Shown here: positions 15,180-23,395 of the stretch, piece by piece
Numbering within the stretch: position 1 is the first letter of the stretch
Layout of the letters: every line of letters begins with the position of its first letter
Assembly (NCBI GenBank): GCA_900759385.1
Contig: CAAEUZ010000005.1
Coordinates: forward strand, 1 to 29,977
Reading direction: 5' to 3'
Length of the DNA: 29,977 bases
Source: an uncultured Oscillospiraceae bacterium
GTDB lineage: Bacteria > Bacillota > Clostridia > Oscillospirales > Oscillospiraceae
Program-made: the position numbers and the translations under genes
Notes under the pieces: model-generated
The model's database searches: none
Told to the model about the DNA's origin: nothing
The model's input: only the letters and a program-made list of their open reading frames with translations

Positions 15180-15782
15180 ATGAAGGGTATAGACAAAATC
15201 ACCTCGCGCATCCTGGCGGATGCCGAGGCCGAATGCGCCGCCGTGCGCGCCGAGAGCGACAGGCACTGTGAAGCCATACGCGCCGAGAACGAAAAGCGCG
15301 CGCAGGACGAGTACTGGAAGCTGGTCCGCGAGGGCGTGAAGGACACCGAGCAGCGCGTCCAGCGCCTGGACCGCACCGCACGGCTGGAGGCCAAAAAGAG
15401 TATCCTCAACATGAAGCAGGAGGCCGTCTCCCGCGCATTCGAGCTGGCAAAGGACAAGATAGCCGAGCTGCCGGAGCGCGATTACATAGGCTTCCTCGCC
15501 CGCGAGGCCGCCGGGGCCGCCATAACCGGCCAGGAGGAGGTCATCTTCTGCGAGCGGGACAGGGCTGCCGTCGGCGCCAAGGCCGTCCGGGCCGCCAATG
15601 AGCTGCTGGCTGCCAGGGGCATGCCGGCCACGCTCACGCTCGCGGATGCCACGCGTGAGATGGCGGGGGGGCTCATCCTCAAGCAGGGCGACATCGAGGT
15701 CAACTGCACCGTGGATACCCTGCTCGACCTCACCCGGGGAGAGCTGGCCGCGCGCGTGGCCGAGGTGCTCTTTGAGGGCTGA
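15180..15782 (+). CDS. ntpE: V/A-type ATPase subunit E
   Basis: Peripheral-stalk subunit of 200 residues. The N-terminal half (about 1-90) is a charged coiled coil that pairs with subunit H. The globular C-terminal half contains GGLILKQGDIEVNCTVDTLL, typical of the family, and binds the catalytic head. AGGAGGT lies eight bases before the ATG. It lies between K and C, as in related operons. Confidence 0.93.
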   Translation: MKGIDKITSRILADAEAECAAVRAESDRHCEAIRAENEKRAQDEYWKLVREGVKDTEQRVQRLDRTARLEAKKSILNMKQEAVSRAFELAKDKIAELPERDYIGFLAREAAGAAITGQEEVIFCERDRAAVGAKAVRAANELLAARGMPATLTLADATREMAGGLILKQGDIEVNCTVDTLLDLTRGELAARVAEVLFEG

Positions 15783-15825
15783 GGCTGCTCCGGGCAGCTG
15801 AATTTACGGGCAGGGAGGTAAGGTC

Positions 15826-16830
15826 TTGGCTAAAAAAGTAAAGGATACTGCATACCTGATGCTCTCGTCCATGATAAGGGCCAGAGAGGCGGGTATGCTC
15901 ACCCGGGAGCGGATGGACCGAATGCTCTCCGCGCCCAGCTTTCAGGAGGCGGCAAAGCTCCTCACTGACTGCGGCTATGAGGATATGTCCGGCTGCGACG
16001 CGGCCGGGGTGGACGCGGCGCTCTCCCGCAGGAGGGCGGAGGTGTTCGCCGAGATGGCGAACATGTGTCCCCAGGGCGAGGTCGTGGACATATTCAGGGC
16101 CAAATACGATTATCACAATCTGAAGACGCTCGTGAAGGCAAAGGCGATGGGCGTCGATGCTTCGCACATACTCTCCGGCTGCGGCCGCGTGGAGGCCGGC
16201 AAACTGACGGAATGCACGGAAGGCGAAGGGGGCCTCTCCTCGCTTCCAGCGGACATGGCGGAGGCGTATACCGACGCCGCGGATGTCCTCGCGCGCACCG
16301 GAAACCCGCAGCTGGCCGACTTCGAGCTGGACCGGCGCTACTTTGCCCTCATCTCCGCCCTGGCGGAGAGTACGGGCAGCAGGTTCCTCATGGGCTATGT
16401 GCAGGTGCTGACAGACAGCGCCAATCTGCGCGCCGCGGTGCGCACGGTGCGCATGGGCAAGGACCGCGCGTTCATGCTCTCCGTCCTGCTGCCCGGCGGC
16501 AGCGTGGGAGAGGAGGCGCTCGCCAAGGCCGCCGAGAGCGGCGACAGCCTGGCCGCCGCGTATAACGCCACGCTGCTGGAAAAGGCGGCGCAGCTGGGCG
16601 CACAGGCCATGAAGGGCGGCATGATGACCGCCTTCGAGCTGGAGTGCGACAACGCCGTGAGCACGTACCTCACGGGCGCGAAAATGATACCCTTTGGCGC
16701 GGAGCCGGTGGCGGAGTATCTGGCGCTCCTGGAGGGCGAGATAACCGCGGCCCGGATGATACTCACCGGGCGCCTGGCCGGCATAGACGCCGAGGTCATA
16801 CGGGAAAGGCTGCGTGATATAAATGCTTAA
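15826..16830 (+). CDS. ntpC: V/A-type ATPase subunit C
   Basis: The 334-residue central-stalk subunit (called d in eukaryotes) that joins the rotor ring to the D-F axle. It is largely helical, with FRAKYDYHNLKTLVKAK near residue 90, a hallmark of the family. The start is a TTG at 15826 with GGGAGGT upstream; no ATG fits better. The end overlaps the start of subunit F by 8 bp. Confidence 0.92.
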   Translation: MAKKVKDTAYLMLSSMIRAREAGMLTRERMDRMLSAPSFQEAAKLLTDCGYEDMSGCDAAGVDAALSRRRAEVFAEMANMCPQGEVVDIFRAKYDYHNLKTLVKAKAMGVDASHILSGCGRVEAGKLTECTEGEGGLSSLPADMAEAYTDAADVLARTGNPQLADFELDRRYFALISALAESTGSRFLMGYVQVLTDSANLRAAVRTVRMGKDRAFMLSVLLPGGSVGEEALAKAAESGDSLAAAYNATLLEKAAQLGAQAMKGGMMTAFELECDNAVSTYLTGAKMIPFGAEPVAEYLALLEGEITAARMILTGRLAGIDAEVIRERLRDINA

Positions 16831-17140
16831 AATAGCTGTTATCGGCGGGGCCGACACCGTAATGGGCTTCAAGGCCCTGGGGCTGGACGTGTTCGCGGCC
16901 GGCTCCCAGGAGGAGGCCCGCGAGGCCTTCCGCCGCGTCACCAGGGAGTCCGACGGACAGTACGCCATCATTTACGTCGAGGAGAACCTGGCAGAATACC
17001 TCGAACATGAGATTGCGCGGTACAAGGACGTCCCAAGTCCCGCAATCATACTTATCCCGGGCAGGGAAGGCCCCCTGGGGCTCGGCCAGAGCGCGCTGAA
17101 GGCCGCGGTCGAGAAGGCCGTTGGGACAGATATTTTGTAA
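16823..17140 (+). CDS. V/A-type ATPase subunit F
   Basis: A 105-residue central-shaft subunit. It begins with the typical MLKIAVIGGADTVMGFKALG, has YAIIYVEENLAEYL in the middle and AIILIPGREGP near the end, giving the Rossmann-like fold of the family. It binds subunit D in the rotor axle. It overlaps subunit C by 8 bp and is followed after 13 bp by subunit A. In E. hirae naming this is the NtpG protein. Confidence 0.93.
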   Translation: MLKIAVIGGADTVMGFKALGLDVFAAGSQEEAREAFRRVTRESDGQYAIIYVEENLAEYLEHEIARYKDVPSPAIILIPGREGPLGLGQSALKAAVEKAVGTDIL

Positions 17141-17153
17141 AGAAGGTTTGCAG

Positions 17154-18923
17154 ATGAGCGGAATTGTAACGAAAGTATCGGGCCCGCTGGTCGTCGCAGA
17201 GGGACTTGCCGACGCCAACGTGTCGGACGTCGTCCGCGTGGGCAGCCAGCGGCTCATAGGCGAAATACTGAATATGACGGGCGACAGCGCGTCCATACAG
17301 GTTTACGAGGAGACCTCGGGCCTCGGCCCCGGCGCGGAGGTCGAGACCACGGGCCTGCCGCTGAGCGTGGAGCTCGGCCCAGGTATGCTGGAGAACATAT
17401 ACGACGGCATACAGCGCCCCCTGCCCGAGATACGCGACCTCACAGGCGAGTGCATCGCCCGCGGCGTGCAGGTCCCCGCGCTGAACCGCACGCGCGTCTG
17501 GCACTTTGACGCCGTGGCCCAGGTGGGCGAGCACGTCTCCGGCGGCGACGTCATAGGCACGGTGCAGGAGACCCCGGCCGTGCTGCACAAGATCATGGTG
17601 CCCCCCGGACTGAGCGGAACCATCAAGAGCGTGGAGAGCGGCGACTACACCGTTGAGCAGACCGTCGCCGTGCTCGAGGACTACAGGGGCGAGACCCATG
17701 AGCTCAACCTCATCCAGCGCTGGCCCGTGCGTATACCGAGGCCCTATGCGGCCAAGCACACCCCGGCCAGGCCCATGAACTCCGGCCAGCGCGTCATAGA
17801 CACGCTGTTCCCCATAGCCAAGGGCGGCACCGCCGCCGTCCCCGGCCCCTTCGGTTCGGGCAAGACCGTCGTGCAGCACCAGCTGGCGAAGTGGTCCGAC
17901 GTGGACATAGTCGTCTACATAGGCTGCGGCGAGCGCGGCAACGAGATGACCGACGTCCTTATGGAGTTCCCCGAGCTGACCGACCCGCGCAACGGCGAGC
18001 CGCTGATGAAGCGCACGGTGCTCATAGCGAACACCTCCGACATGCCCGTCGCGGCCCGTGAGGCCAGCATATACACGGGCATAACCATAGCCGAGTACTT
18101 CCGCGACATGGGCTACGACGTGGCCGTCCTGGCCGACTCCACCTCCCGCTGGGCCGAGGCCCTGCGTGAGATGTCCGGCCGCCTCGAGGAGATGCCCGGC
18201 GAAGAGGGCTACCCGGCCTACCTGGCCAGCCGCCTGGCGCAGTTCTACGAGCGCGCCGGCGTGGTTGACTGCCTGGGCGCCGACGGCCGCCGCGGCTCCG
18301 TTACCGCGATAGGCGCCGTCTCCCCTCCGGGCGGCGACACCTCCGAGCCCGTCAGCCAGGCCACGATGCGTATAGTCAAGGTCTTCTGGGGCCTCGACTC
18401 CTCGCTGGCCTACGCCCGCCACTTCCCGGCTATAAACTGGCTGACCTCGTACAGCCTGTACGTGGATAACTTCCGCGCCTGGTATAACGAGCAGTTCGGC
18501 GAGAAGTTTATGGCCAACCGTGACAAGGCCATGCACATACTGCAGGAAGAGGCAGAGCTGCAGGAGATAGTCCGCCTCGTCGGCCAGGACTCCCTCTCCC
18601 CGGCGGACCGCCTCACCCTGGAGACTGCAAAGATGATCCGCGAGGACTTCCTGCAGCAGAACGCCTTCGTCGATGAGGACGCCTATTCGTCCTACGCCAA
18701 GCAGTTCCGCCTGCTGGACATGGTGCTCCAGTACGACGTGATCTGCCGCGCGGCCCTGCCTCAGGGCGCGGACGTGAACGCCCTCTTCAACATACCGGCG
18801 CGCGAGCGCATTGGCCGCGCCAAGATGGTCCCGCCCGACGAGGTGGACACCACTTACGACGACATCATCGAAGAGATGAAGCGCGAGGTCGCCGAGATCG
18901 CAGAGAGGGGTGAGGAAGAATGA
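17154..18923 (+). CDS. ntpA: V/A-type ATPase catalytic subunit A
   Basis: The 589-residue catalytic subunit that hydrolyses or makes ATP. The N-terminal beta-barrel starts MSGIVTKVSGPLVVAEG. A bulge domain follows (about 110-200), then the P-loop GPFGSGKT at 231-238 with Lys237, GERGNEM, and LADSTSRWAEALRE. The ATG at 17154 has AGAAGG upstream; an earlier in-frame Met at 17121 lies inside subunit F and has no site. The end overlaps subunit B by ATGA. Confidence 0.97.
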   Translation: MSGIVTKVSGPLVVAEGLADANVSDVVRVGSQRLIGEILNMTGDSASIQVYEETSGLGPGAEVETTGLPLSVELGPGMLENIYDGIQRPLPEIRDLTGECIARGVQVPALNRTRVWHFDAVAQVGEHVSGGDVIGTVQETPAVLHKIMVPPGLSGTIKSVESGDYTVEQTVAVLEDYRGETHELNLIQRWPVRIPRPYAAKHTPARPMNSGQRVIDTLFPIAKGGTAAVPGPFGSGKTVVQHQLAKWSDVDIVVYIGCGERGNEMTDVLMEFPELTDPRNGEPLMKRTVLIANTSDMPVAAREASIYTGITIAEYFRDMGYDVAVLADSTSRWAEALREMSGRLEEMPGEEGYPAYLASRLAQFYERAGVVDCLGADGRRGSVTAIGAVSPPGGDTSEPVSQATMRIVKVFWGLDSSLAYARHFPAINWLTSYSLYVDNFRAWYNEQFGEKFMANRDKAMHILQEEAELQEIVRLVGQDSLSPADRLTLETAKMIREDFLQQNAFVDEDAYSSYAKQFRLLDMVLQYDVICRAALPQGADVNALFNIPARERIGRAKMVPPDEVDTTYDDIIEEMKREVAEIAERGEEE

Positions 18924-20299
18924 TCCGCGAATATAAGACTATTGCCGAGGTCGCCAGCCCTCTGATGGTGGTCAAGCAGGTCGAGGGAGTCACCTATGAC
19001 GAGCTCGGCGAGCTGGAGCTGCCCAACGGCGAAAAACGCCGCTGCAAGGTGCTGGAGGTCGAGGGCGACAGGGCCGTCGTGCAGCTGTTCGAGAGCGCGC
19101 AGGGCATCAACCTCGCCCAGACCAAGGTCCGCTTCCTGGGCCACCCGCTGGAACTGGGCGTGAGCGAGGATATGCTCGGCCGCGTCTTCAACGGCATGGG
19201 CGAGCCCATCGACGGCGGCCCGGAGATACTGGCCGACGCCCACCGCGACATAAACGGCCTGCCCATGAACCCCGCCGCGAGGGCCTACCCCGCCGAGTTC
19301 ATACAGACCGGCGTCTCCACCATTGACGGCCTGAACACCCTGGTCCGCGGGCAGAAGCTGCCCATCTTCTCCTGCTCCGGCCTGCCGCACGCCGCGCTGG
19401 CCGCGCAGATAGCGCGCCAGGCCCGCGTCCTGGGCGCGGACGAGAGCTTCGCCGTCGTGTTTGCCGCCATAGGCATCACCTTTGAGGAGAGCGAGTACTT
19501 CATCCAGGAGTTCCGCCGCACCGGCGCCATAGACCGCACGGTCGTCTTCTCCAACCTGGCCAACGACCCCGCCGTCGAGCGCATATCCACACCGCGCATG
19601 GCCCTGACCGCCGCCGAGTACCTGGCCTTCGAGAAGGACATGCACGTGCTGGTCATCCTCACCGACATCACCAACTACGCCGAGGCGCTGCGTGAGATAT
19701 CCGCCGCCAAGAAGGAGGTCCCGGGCCGCCGCGGCTACCCCGGCTACCTCTACACCGACCTGGCGCAGATGTACGAGCGCGCCGGCCGCCGCGTGGGCAA
19801 GAAGGGCTCCATCACCATGATACCCATCCTGACCATGCCCGAGGACGACAAGACCCATCCCATCCCCGACCTGACCGGCTACATAACCGAGGGCCAGATC
19901 ATCCTCTCCCGCGAGCTGCACCGCAAGGGCATCGTCCCGCCGGTGGACGTCCTGCCCAGCCTGAGCCGTCTGAAGGACAAGGGCATAGGCGAGGGCAAGA
20001 CCCGCGAGGACCACTCCGGTACCATGAACCAGCTGTTCTCGGCCTACGCCCGCGGCAAGGACGCCAAGGAGCTCATGACCATACTCGGCGAGGCCGCCCT
20101 GAGCGAGGACGACAAGCTCTTCGCCAAGTTTGCCGAGGAGTTCGAGCAGCGCTACGTCAACCAGGGCAACGAGACCAACCGTACCATTGAAGAGACGCTG
20201 GACCTCGGCTGGGAACTGCTGAAGATCCTGCCCAAGCGCGAGCTGAAGCGAATCAAGCCCGAGTATATCGAGAAGTATCTGCCCAAGGACGACGAGTAA
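18920..20299 (+). CDS. ntpB: V/A-type ATPase regulatory subunit B
   Basis: The 459-residue non-catalytic nucleotide-binding-fold subunit that alternates with A in the head. The normal P-loop is degenerate (FSCSGLPHAALAAQIARQA near 149-167), as is characteristic of B. LTDITNYAEALREISAAKKE and GRRGYPGYLYTDLA follow. It starts in the ATGA overlap with subunit A. Confidence 0.97.
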   Translation: MIREYKTIAEVASPLMVVKQVEGVTYDELGELELPNGEKRRCKVLEVEGDRAVVQLFESAQGINLAQTKVRFLGHPLELGVSEDMLGRVFNGMGEPIDGGPEILADAHRDINGLPMNPAARAYPAEFIQTGVSTIDGLNTLVRGQKLPIFSCSGLPHAALAAQIARQARVLGADESFAVVFAAIGITFEESEYFIQEFRRTGAIDRTVVFSNLANDPAVERISTPRMALTAAEYLAFEKDMHVLVILTDITNYAEALREISAAKKEVPGRRGYPGYLYTDLAQMYERAGRRVGKKGSITMIPILTMPEDDKTHPIPDLTGYITEGQIILSRELHRKGIVPPVDVLPSLSRLKDKGIGEGKTREDHSGTMNQLFSAYARGKDAKELMTILGEAALSEDDKLFAKFAEEFEQRYVNQGNETNRTIEETLDLGWELLKILPKRELKRIKPEYIEKYLPKDDE

Positions 20300-20311
20300 G
20301 GCGGTGATGTA

Positions 20312-20965
20312 ATGCCTAAATCCGCTGTTACCCCGACCAGAATGGTGCTCAATCAGCTCAAGGGCAGGCTGAAAACCGCCCAGCGCGGGCACAAGCTGCT
20401 CAAGGATAAGCGCGACGAGCTGATGCGCCAGTTCATGGACGTCGTCAGAAAGAACAAGGAGCTCAGAAAAAAGGTCGAAGACGGCATGACCGGCGCCTTT
20501 GCCTCCCTGACGGTGGCGAGCGCCATCATGTCCCCGGAAATGCTCGAGCAGGCCCTGCTGTACCCGCGGCAGAGCGTGGAGCTGGGCATGAAGCTCAAAA
20601 ACGTCATGAGCGTCAACGTCCCTGAGTACACCTTCCGCACCAGGAACAACGACCCGAGCGAGATTTACCCCTACGGCTTTGCGCAGACCAGCGGCGAGCT
20701 GGATGATGCGCTGGAGAAGCTGGCCCGCGTATTCGAGGACATGCTCGAGCTGGCGCAGGTCGAGAAGACCATGCAGCTGCTGGCCGAGGAGATCGAGAAG
20801 ACCCGCAGGCGCGTCAACGCCCTGGAGTACGTCATGATCCCCGAGCTGGAGGAGAACATCCACTACATCTCCATGAAGCTGGCCGAAAACGAGAACTCGA
20901 CCAAGGTCCGTCTGCTCAAGGTCAAGGACATGGTGCTGCAGAAGGCGCACAACTTCGATTATTAA
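20312..20965 (+). CDS. ntpD: V/A-type ATPase subunit D
   Basis: Central rotor shaft protein of 217 residues, made of two long antiparallel coiled-coil helices. The N-terminal VTPTRMVLNQLKGRLKTAQR and the C-terminal RVNALEYVMIPELEENI are family signatures. It is 12 bp downstream of subunit B with GGCGGTGAT upstream, and the last gene before the operon terminator. Confidence 0.95.
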   Translation: MPKSAVTPTRMVLNQLKGRLKTAQRGHKLLKDKRDELMRQFMDVVRKNKELRKKVEDGMTGAFASLTVASAIMSPEMLEQALLYPRQSVELGMKLKNVMSVNVPEYTFRTRNNDPSEIYPYGFAQTSGELDDALEKLARVFEDMLELAQVEKTMQLLAEEIEKTRRRVNALEYVMIPELEENIHYISMKLAENENSTKVRLLKVKDMVLQKAHNFDY

Positions 20966-20969
20966 ACGG

Positions 20970-21000
20970 AAATGCCCGTGGTTTCCCACGGGCATTTTTT
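20970..21000 (+). terminator. Terminator of the V-type ATPase operon
   Basis: A perfect 12-bp stem (20970-20981 with 20986-20997) with a TTTC loop ends in a T-run. It starts five bases after the subunit D stop codon. Confidence 0.93.
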
Positions 21001-21009
21001 GCGCAGCGA

Positions 21010-21048
21010 TGACAAGTTATATTATAATATTGACAAGTTTACTTGACA
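21010..21048. promoter_or_regulatory. Repeated TGACAAGT operator
   Basis: TGACAAGTT occurs at 21010-21018 and 21031-21039, exactly 21 bp apart (two helical turns). The second copy forms a near-palindrome with ACTTGACA (21041-21048), which overlaps the -35 box. The XRE regulator encoded downstream is the likely binder. Confidence 0.5.
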
Positions 21049-21071
21049 GAGACGCCGGGCTGTGCTATCAT
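21043..21071 (+). promoter_or_regulatory. Promoter of the DUF6442-like/XRE pair
   Basis: TTGACA (21043-21048) and TATCAT (21066-21071) are separated by 17 bp. Confidence 0.8.
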
Positions 21072-21125
21072 GAGCCTGCGAGGCAGACGAGACCTGCGGC
21101 AAAAAGCATTACTGGAGGTGCAGCT

Positions 21126-21440
21126 TTGGACAGAGAAGAGATATTGGAAAAGAGCCGCCGTGAGAACCTGGTGCGCGACGAGGGCGCGCAGGACGCGCGC
21201 AATAAGGGTATGCAATGGGGCGTGGCGGGCTTCCTTTTCCTGTGCGTGGCCGTGCTGGCGTACAATCTTGCGCGCGGGCTGGACGGCTCTCTGCCCGTGG
21301 CCTTCCTGCTGGGCTATATAGGATGCGAGGCCTTCGGGCGCTATGGCGCCAGGCGGGAGAAGTCCATGCTCGCCACCGGGATACTGGGAGCCGTGGGTGC
21401 GCTCTGCGCGCTCGCACTGTATGTGGCGAACACTCTGTGA
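21126..21440 (+). CDS. Small membrane protein, DUF6442-like
   Basis: A 104-residue protein with a charged N-terminus (DREEILEKSRRENLVRDEG) followed by three hydrophobic segments. This is the pattern I associate with the DUF6442 family, small membrane proteins of unknown role usually placed beside an XRE regulator. The start is a TTG at 21126 with a strong GGAGGTG five bases upstream. The open frame continues upstream through the promoter, which is not credible coding sequence. The following XRE gene is 14 bp downstream. Confidence 0.75.
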   Translation: MDREEILEKSRRENLVRDEGAQDARNKGMQWGVAGFLFLCVAVLAYNLARGLDGSLPVAFLLGYIGCEAFGRYGARREKSMLATGILGAVGALCALALYVANTL

Positions 21441-21454
21441 GCGGGGCGCGGGCA

Positions 21455-21661
21455 GTGGAAGACAAGCTGGTATTGAAAAACCGTCTTAAAGTTGCCCGGG
21501 CGGAAAGAGGGCTTTCGCAGGGCGAGCTTGCCAGGCTGGTAGGCGTCTCGCGCCAGACCATCAGCTCCATCGAGACGGGTCAGTTCAACCCCACGGCCAA
21601 GCTGGCCCTGGTGCTGTGCATAGCCCTTGACAAGAAATTTGAGGAGTTATTTTACTTTTGA
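21455..21661 (+). CDS. XRE-family transcriptional regulator
   Basis: A 68-residue helix-turn-helix protein with almost no sequence beyond the DNA-binding domain. KNRLKVARAERGLSQGELA, VGVSRQTISSIETG and FEELFYF at the end identify the common short XRE regulator group. I take the GTG at 21455 as start from the usual length of the group; the ribosome site is weak, and coupling to the preceding gene is likely. It probably controls its own promoter through the TGACAAGT repeats. Confidence 0.88.
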   Translation: MEDKLVLKNRLKVARAERGLSQGELARLVGVSRQTISSIETGQFNPTAKLALVLCIALDKKFEELFYF

Positions 21662-21749
21662 GAGGCTTGTCTGCGCGGCTGTTTTATGAGGGAACATTCC
21701 GGCCGGGCCGGCGTCTCAACAGGGAAGAAAAACCGAAGGGGGAGTATTT

Positions 21750-22220
21750 ATGAAGCGGTGTTTGGCGCTGCTGTCGGCGCTGGCCTGCGCCCTGGCGCTC
21801 TGTGCCTGTTCGGCACAGCCGGGAGGGACGACATCGCCGCCGGAGGCCGCCGGGGCGAAGAACTGGGGCATCGTGCTCTCGGCAAAGGATGTCACGCCCG
21901 CCGGCATGACGCTGGTAATCTCGCAGTCCGGCGGCGAAATTAGCGGGCAGCTGGAATACGGGGAGGCGTTCGCCCTTGAAACACTCGCGGACGGCGCATG
22001 GGAGGCCGTGCCCTACGCAGTGCCCGGGGATTCCGTCGCCTGGCAGGCAATAGCCTATCTGCTGCCGCCGGACAAGGAGTCCGAGATAGAGATCAGCTGG
22101 GAATACCTGTACGGCTCCCTGACTGCCGGGAATTACCGGCTGAGCAAGGAGTTCACGGATTTCCGCGAAAGCGGGGACTATGACACCCAGACTTACTCGG
22201 TCGAGTTTGAGATAAGCTGA
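21750..22220 (+). CDS. Lipoprotein with bacterial Ig-like domain
   Basis: A 156-residue exported protein. A signal sequence of 19 residues ends in the lipobox-like LCA before Cys20, so lipid anchoring is likely. The remaining chain, with WGIVLSAKDVTPAGMTLVIS, ISWEYLYGSL and FTDFRESGDYDTQTYSVEFEI, matches the Ig-like domain of unknown function frequent in gut Firmicutes surface proteins. GAAGGGGGAG precedes the ATG. Its ligand is unknown. It follows the XRE gene by 88 bp, in which no clear promoter is visible. Confidence 0.75.
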   Translation: MKRCLALLSALACALALCACSAQPGGTTSPPEAAGAKNWGIVLSAKDVTPAGMTLVISQSGGEISGQLEYGEAFALETLADGAWEAVPYAVPGDSVAWQAIAYLLPPDKESEIEISWEYLYGSLTAGNYRLSKEFTDFRESGDYDTQTYSVEFEIS

Positions 22221-22232
22221 GACGCGCGAAAG

Positions 22233-22254
22233 CCGCCGCTCACACGAGCGGCGG
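22233..22254. terminator. GC-rich hairpin after the lipoprotein gene
   Basis: An 8-bp stem (22233-22240 with 22247-22254) has a 6-base loop; only ATTCTGTTTT follows rightward. It may serve both convergent genes, but the T-run is poor. Confidence 0.5.
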
Positions 22255-22265
22255 ATTCTGTTTTG

Positions 22266-22865
22266 TCAGTTGGGAGGCTCTTCGCGTTTCAGGTGCGCAA
22301 TCCGGAGGGTGTACGCCGCACAGGGGACGGCATATATGGCGACAAACACCCAGCAAGCGAGGCTCTGCACCAGGGTTAATCCGAGCGCGAGGGCGAGCAC
22401 GCCGAGGGCGGCGAAAATGAGGACGGGGTACAGGCTGCGGCGGCGCATATCGCGCAGGACTTCAATCTCGTCCTCCGCCGAGGTGTACAACCGGAACTCG
22501 CCCGGCTCGGCACGGCGCTCTACTATGAGCAGCTCGCGGTCGAGGTTGGTGCGGTCGGAGATGATGCGCGCGCCGGGCTCGCCGGCGGGGTTCCAGCGCA
22601 CTTTGCCGCGGGACCACTGCAGGTTCACGTTCTTGAACCAGGTTTTGTACCCGAAGCCGGAGAGAAAGGCGGCGTAGTCGTCGCCGTGCGCGCGGGAGAG
22701 GTTGCCGACAAAATCCACCGCGTACTGATATGCGCCCGGCTCGCAGGGTATGAAGCTGTAATCCAGCTTGCCGGTGTCAGCAAGGCGCCAGCCCCGGAGA
22801 GCCATTTTGTTCAGCCACTTGGCCTGAGCTTTCAGCATCGGCCCGAAGTACCGGTATTTCACCAT
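22266..22865 (-). CDS. DUF2812 domain membrane protein
   Basis: A 199-residue protein. The N-terminal part contains KAQAKWLNKMALRGWRL and YQYAVDF, the mark of DUF2812, a domain nearly always found next to a PadR regulator. Two hydrophobic helices lie near residues 145-183. Function is not known; the usual pairing suggests a membrane stress or sensing role under PadR control. The ATG at 22865 has AAGGTGGTGA upstream. It overlaps the annotated end of padR by 89 bp, which is unusual. Confidence 0.85.
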   Translation of the reverse strand: MVKYRYFGPMLKAQAKWLNKMALRGWRLADTGKLDYSFIPCEPGAYQYAVDFVGNLSRAHGDDYAAFLSGFGYKTWFKNVNLQWSRGKVRWNPAGEPGARIISDRTNLDRELLIVERRAEPGEFRLYTSAEDEIEVLRDMRRRSLYPVLIFAALGVLALALGLTLVQSLACWVFVAIYAVPCAAYTLRIAHLKREEPPN

Positions 22866-23187
22866 TTACGCTCACCACCTTGAGTATTTCCTCCGCCGTC
22901 CCGGCCAGAGCGCGCAGCCTGGCCAGCTCGGCGTGGGCCGCCGCCAGGCCGTCCGGCGTTATGACATATTCGCGCCTGCGCGCATCGCCGCCGCAGGGCC
23001 TTATCCAGCCTCGCTTTTCCAGCGTGCCCAGCGCGCCGTACAGCGTGCCCGCACCCAGGGAGAGCCGCCCGTCCGTGCGCTCGGACACGAACTGCATCAC
23101 GGCATAGCCGTGGCGCGGCTCGCAGAGTGCAAGCAGGATATAGAACGTGACCTCGGTCAGCGCACCGCCGCTCGCAGAATCTCTCAT
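22777..23187 (-). CDS. PadR-family transcriptional regulator with out-of-frame tail
   Basis: Winged-helix repressor. LTEVTFYILLALCEPRHGYAVMQF (split here as residues 10-33) with LGAGTLYGALGTLEKRGWI near 44-62 is the PadR signature. Residues 1-103 look normal. From Lys103 on, the 136-residue frame reads through the start of the DUF2812 gene and gives a tail unlike PadR. One extra base near 22879 would end the protein after 109 residues with the stop overlapping the DUF2812 ATG. A real deletion or a sequence error is therefore likely. AAGGAGG precedes the ATG. It is self-regulated through the palindrome at 23199-23238. Confidence 0.85.
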   Translation of the reverse strand: MRDSASGGALTEVTFYILLALCEPRHGYAVMQFVSERTDGRLSLGAGTLYGALGTLEKRGWIRPCGGDARRREYVITPDGLAAAHAELARLRALAGTAEEILKVVSVNGEIPVLRADAESSGQVAEQNGSPGLAPC

Positions 23188-23198
23188 GACGACCTCCT

Positions 23199-23238
23199 TA
23201 TTACGTTTAGCGTAATAAATATATCACTAAACGTAATA
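23199..23238. promoter_or_regulatory. PadR operator, 12-bp perfect inverted repeat
   Basis: TATTACGTTTAG (23199-23210) and CTAAACGTAATA (23227-23238) are perfect inverted repeats with a 16-base spacer that contains the -10 box. A bound dimer would block the padR promoter. Confidence 0.8.
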
Positions 23239-23246
23239 CTTGTCAA
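23218..23246 (-). promoter_or_regulatory. padR promoter
   Basis: On the minus strand, TTGACA (23241-23246) and TATATT (23218-23223) are 17 bp apart and embedded in the operator. Confidence 0.85.
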
Positions 23247-23322
23247 GCGCTTGTGTCGGGATGGGGATTGTGCACCATACACGGACAAAAGTATGTATTT
23301 TTGCGCGTTTTAGGCATTAGTG

Positions 23323-23349
23323 TTGACTTTAAGCCGGGCTGAGTATAAT
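23323..23349 (+). promoter_or_regulatory. Probable ilvA promoter
   Basis: TTGACT (23323-23328) and TATAAT (23344-23349) lie only 15 bp apart, shorter than ideal. The -10 box is perfect. Confidence 0.55.
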
Positions 23350-23395
23350 ATGGAAATGGAATATGGCCGCTTGACGCGGACAGGGAGGTTTGGGT

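Noticed and set aside
17052..18536. Long antisense frame over ATPase subunit A
   Set aside because: The same artefact of GC-rich codon pattern.
18854..20995. Open frame of over 700 codons opposite ATPase subunits B and D
   Set aside because: It is antisense to two conserved genes and crosses their boundary; low-complexity composition and no ribosome site.
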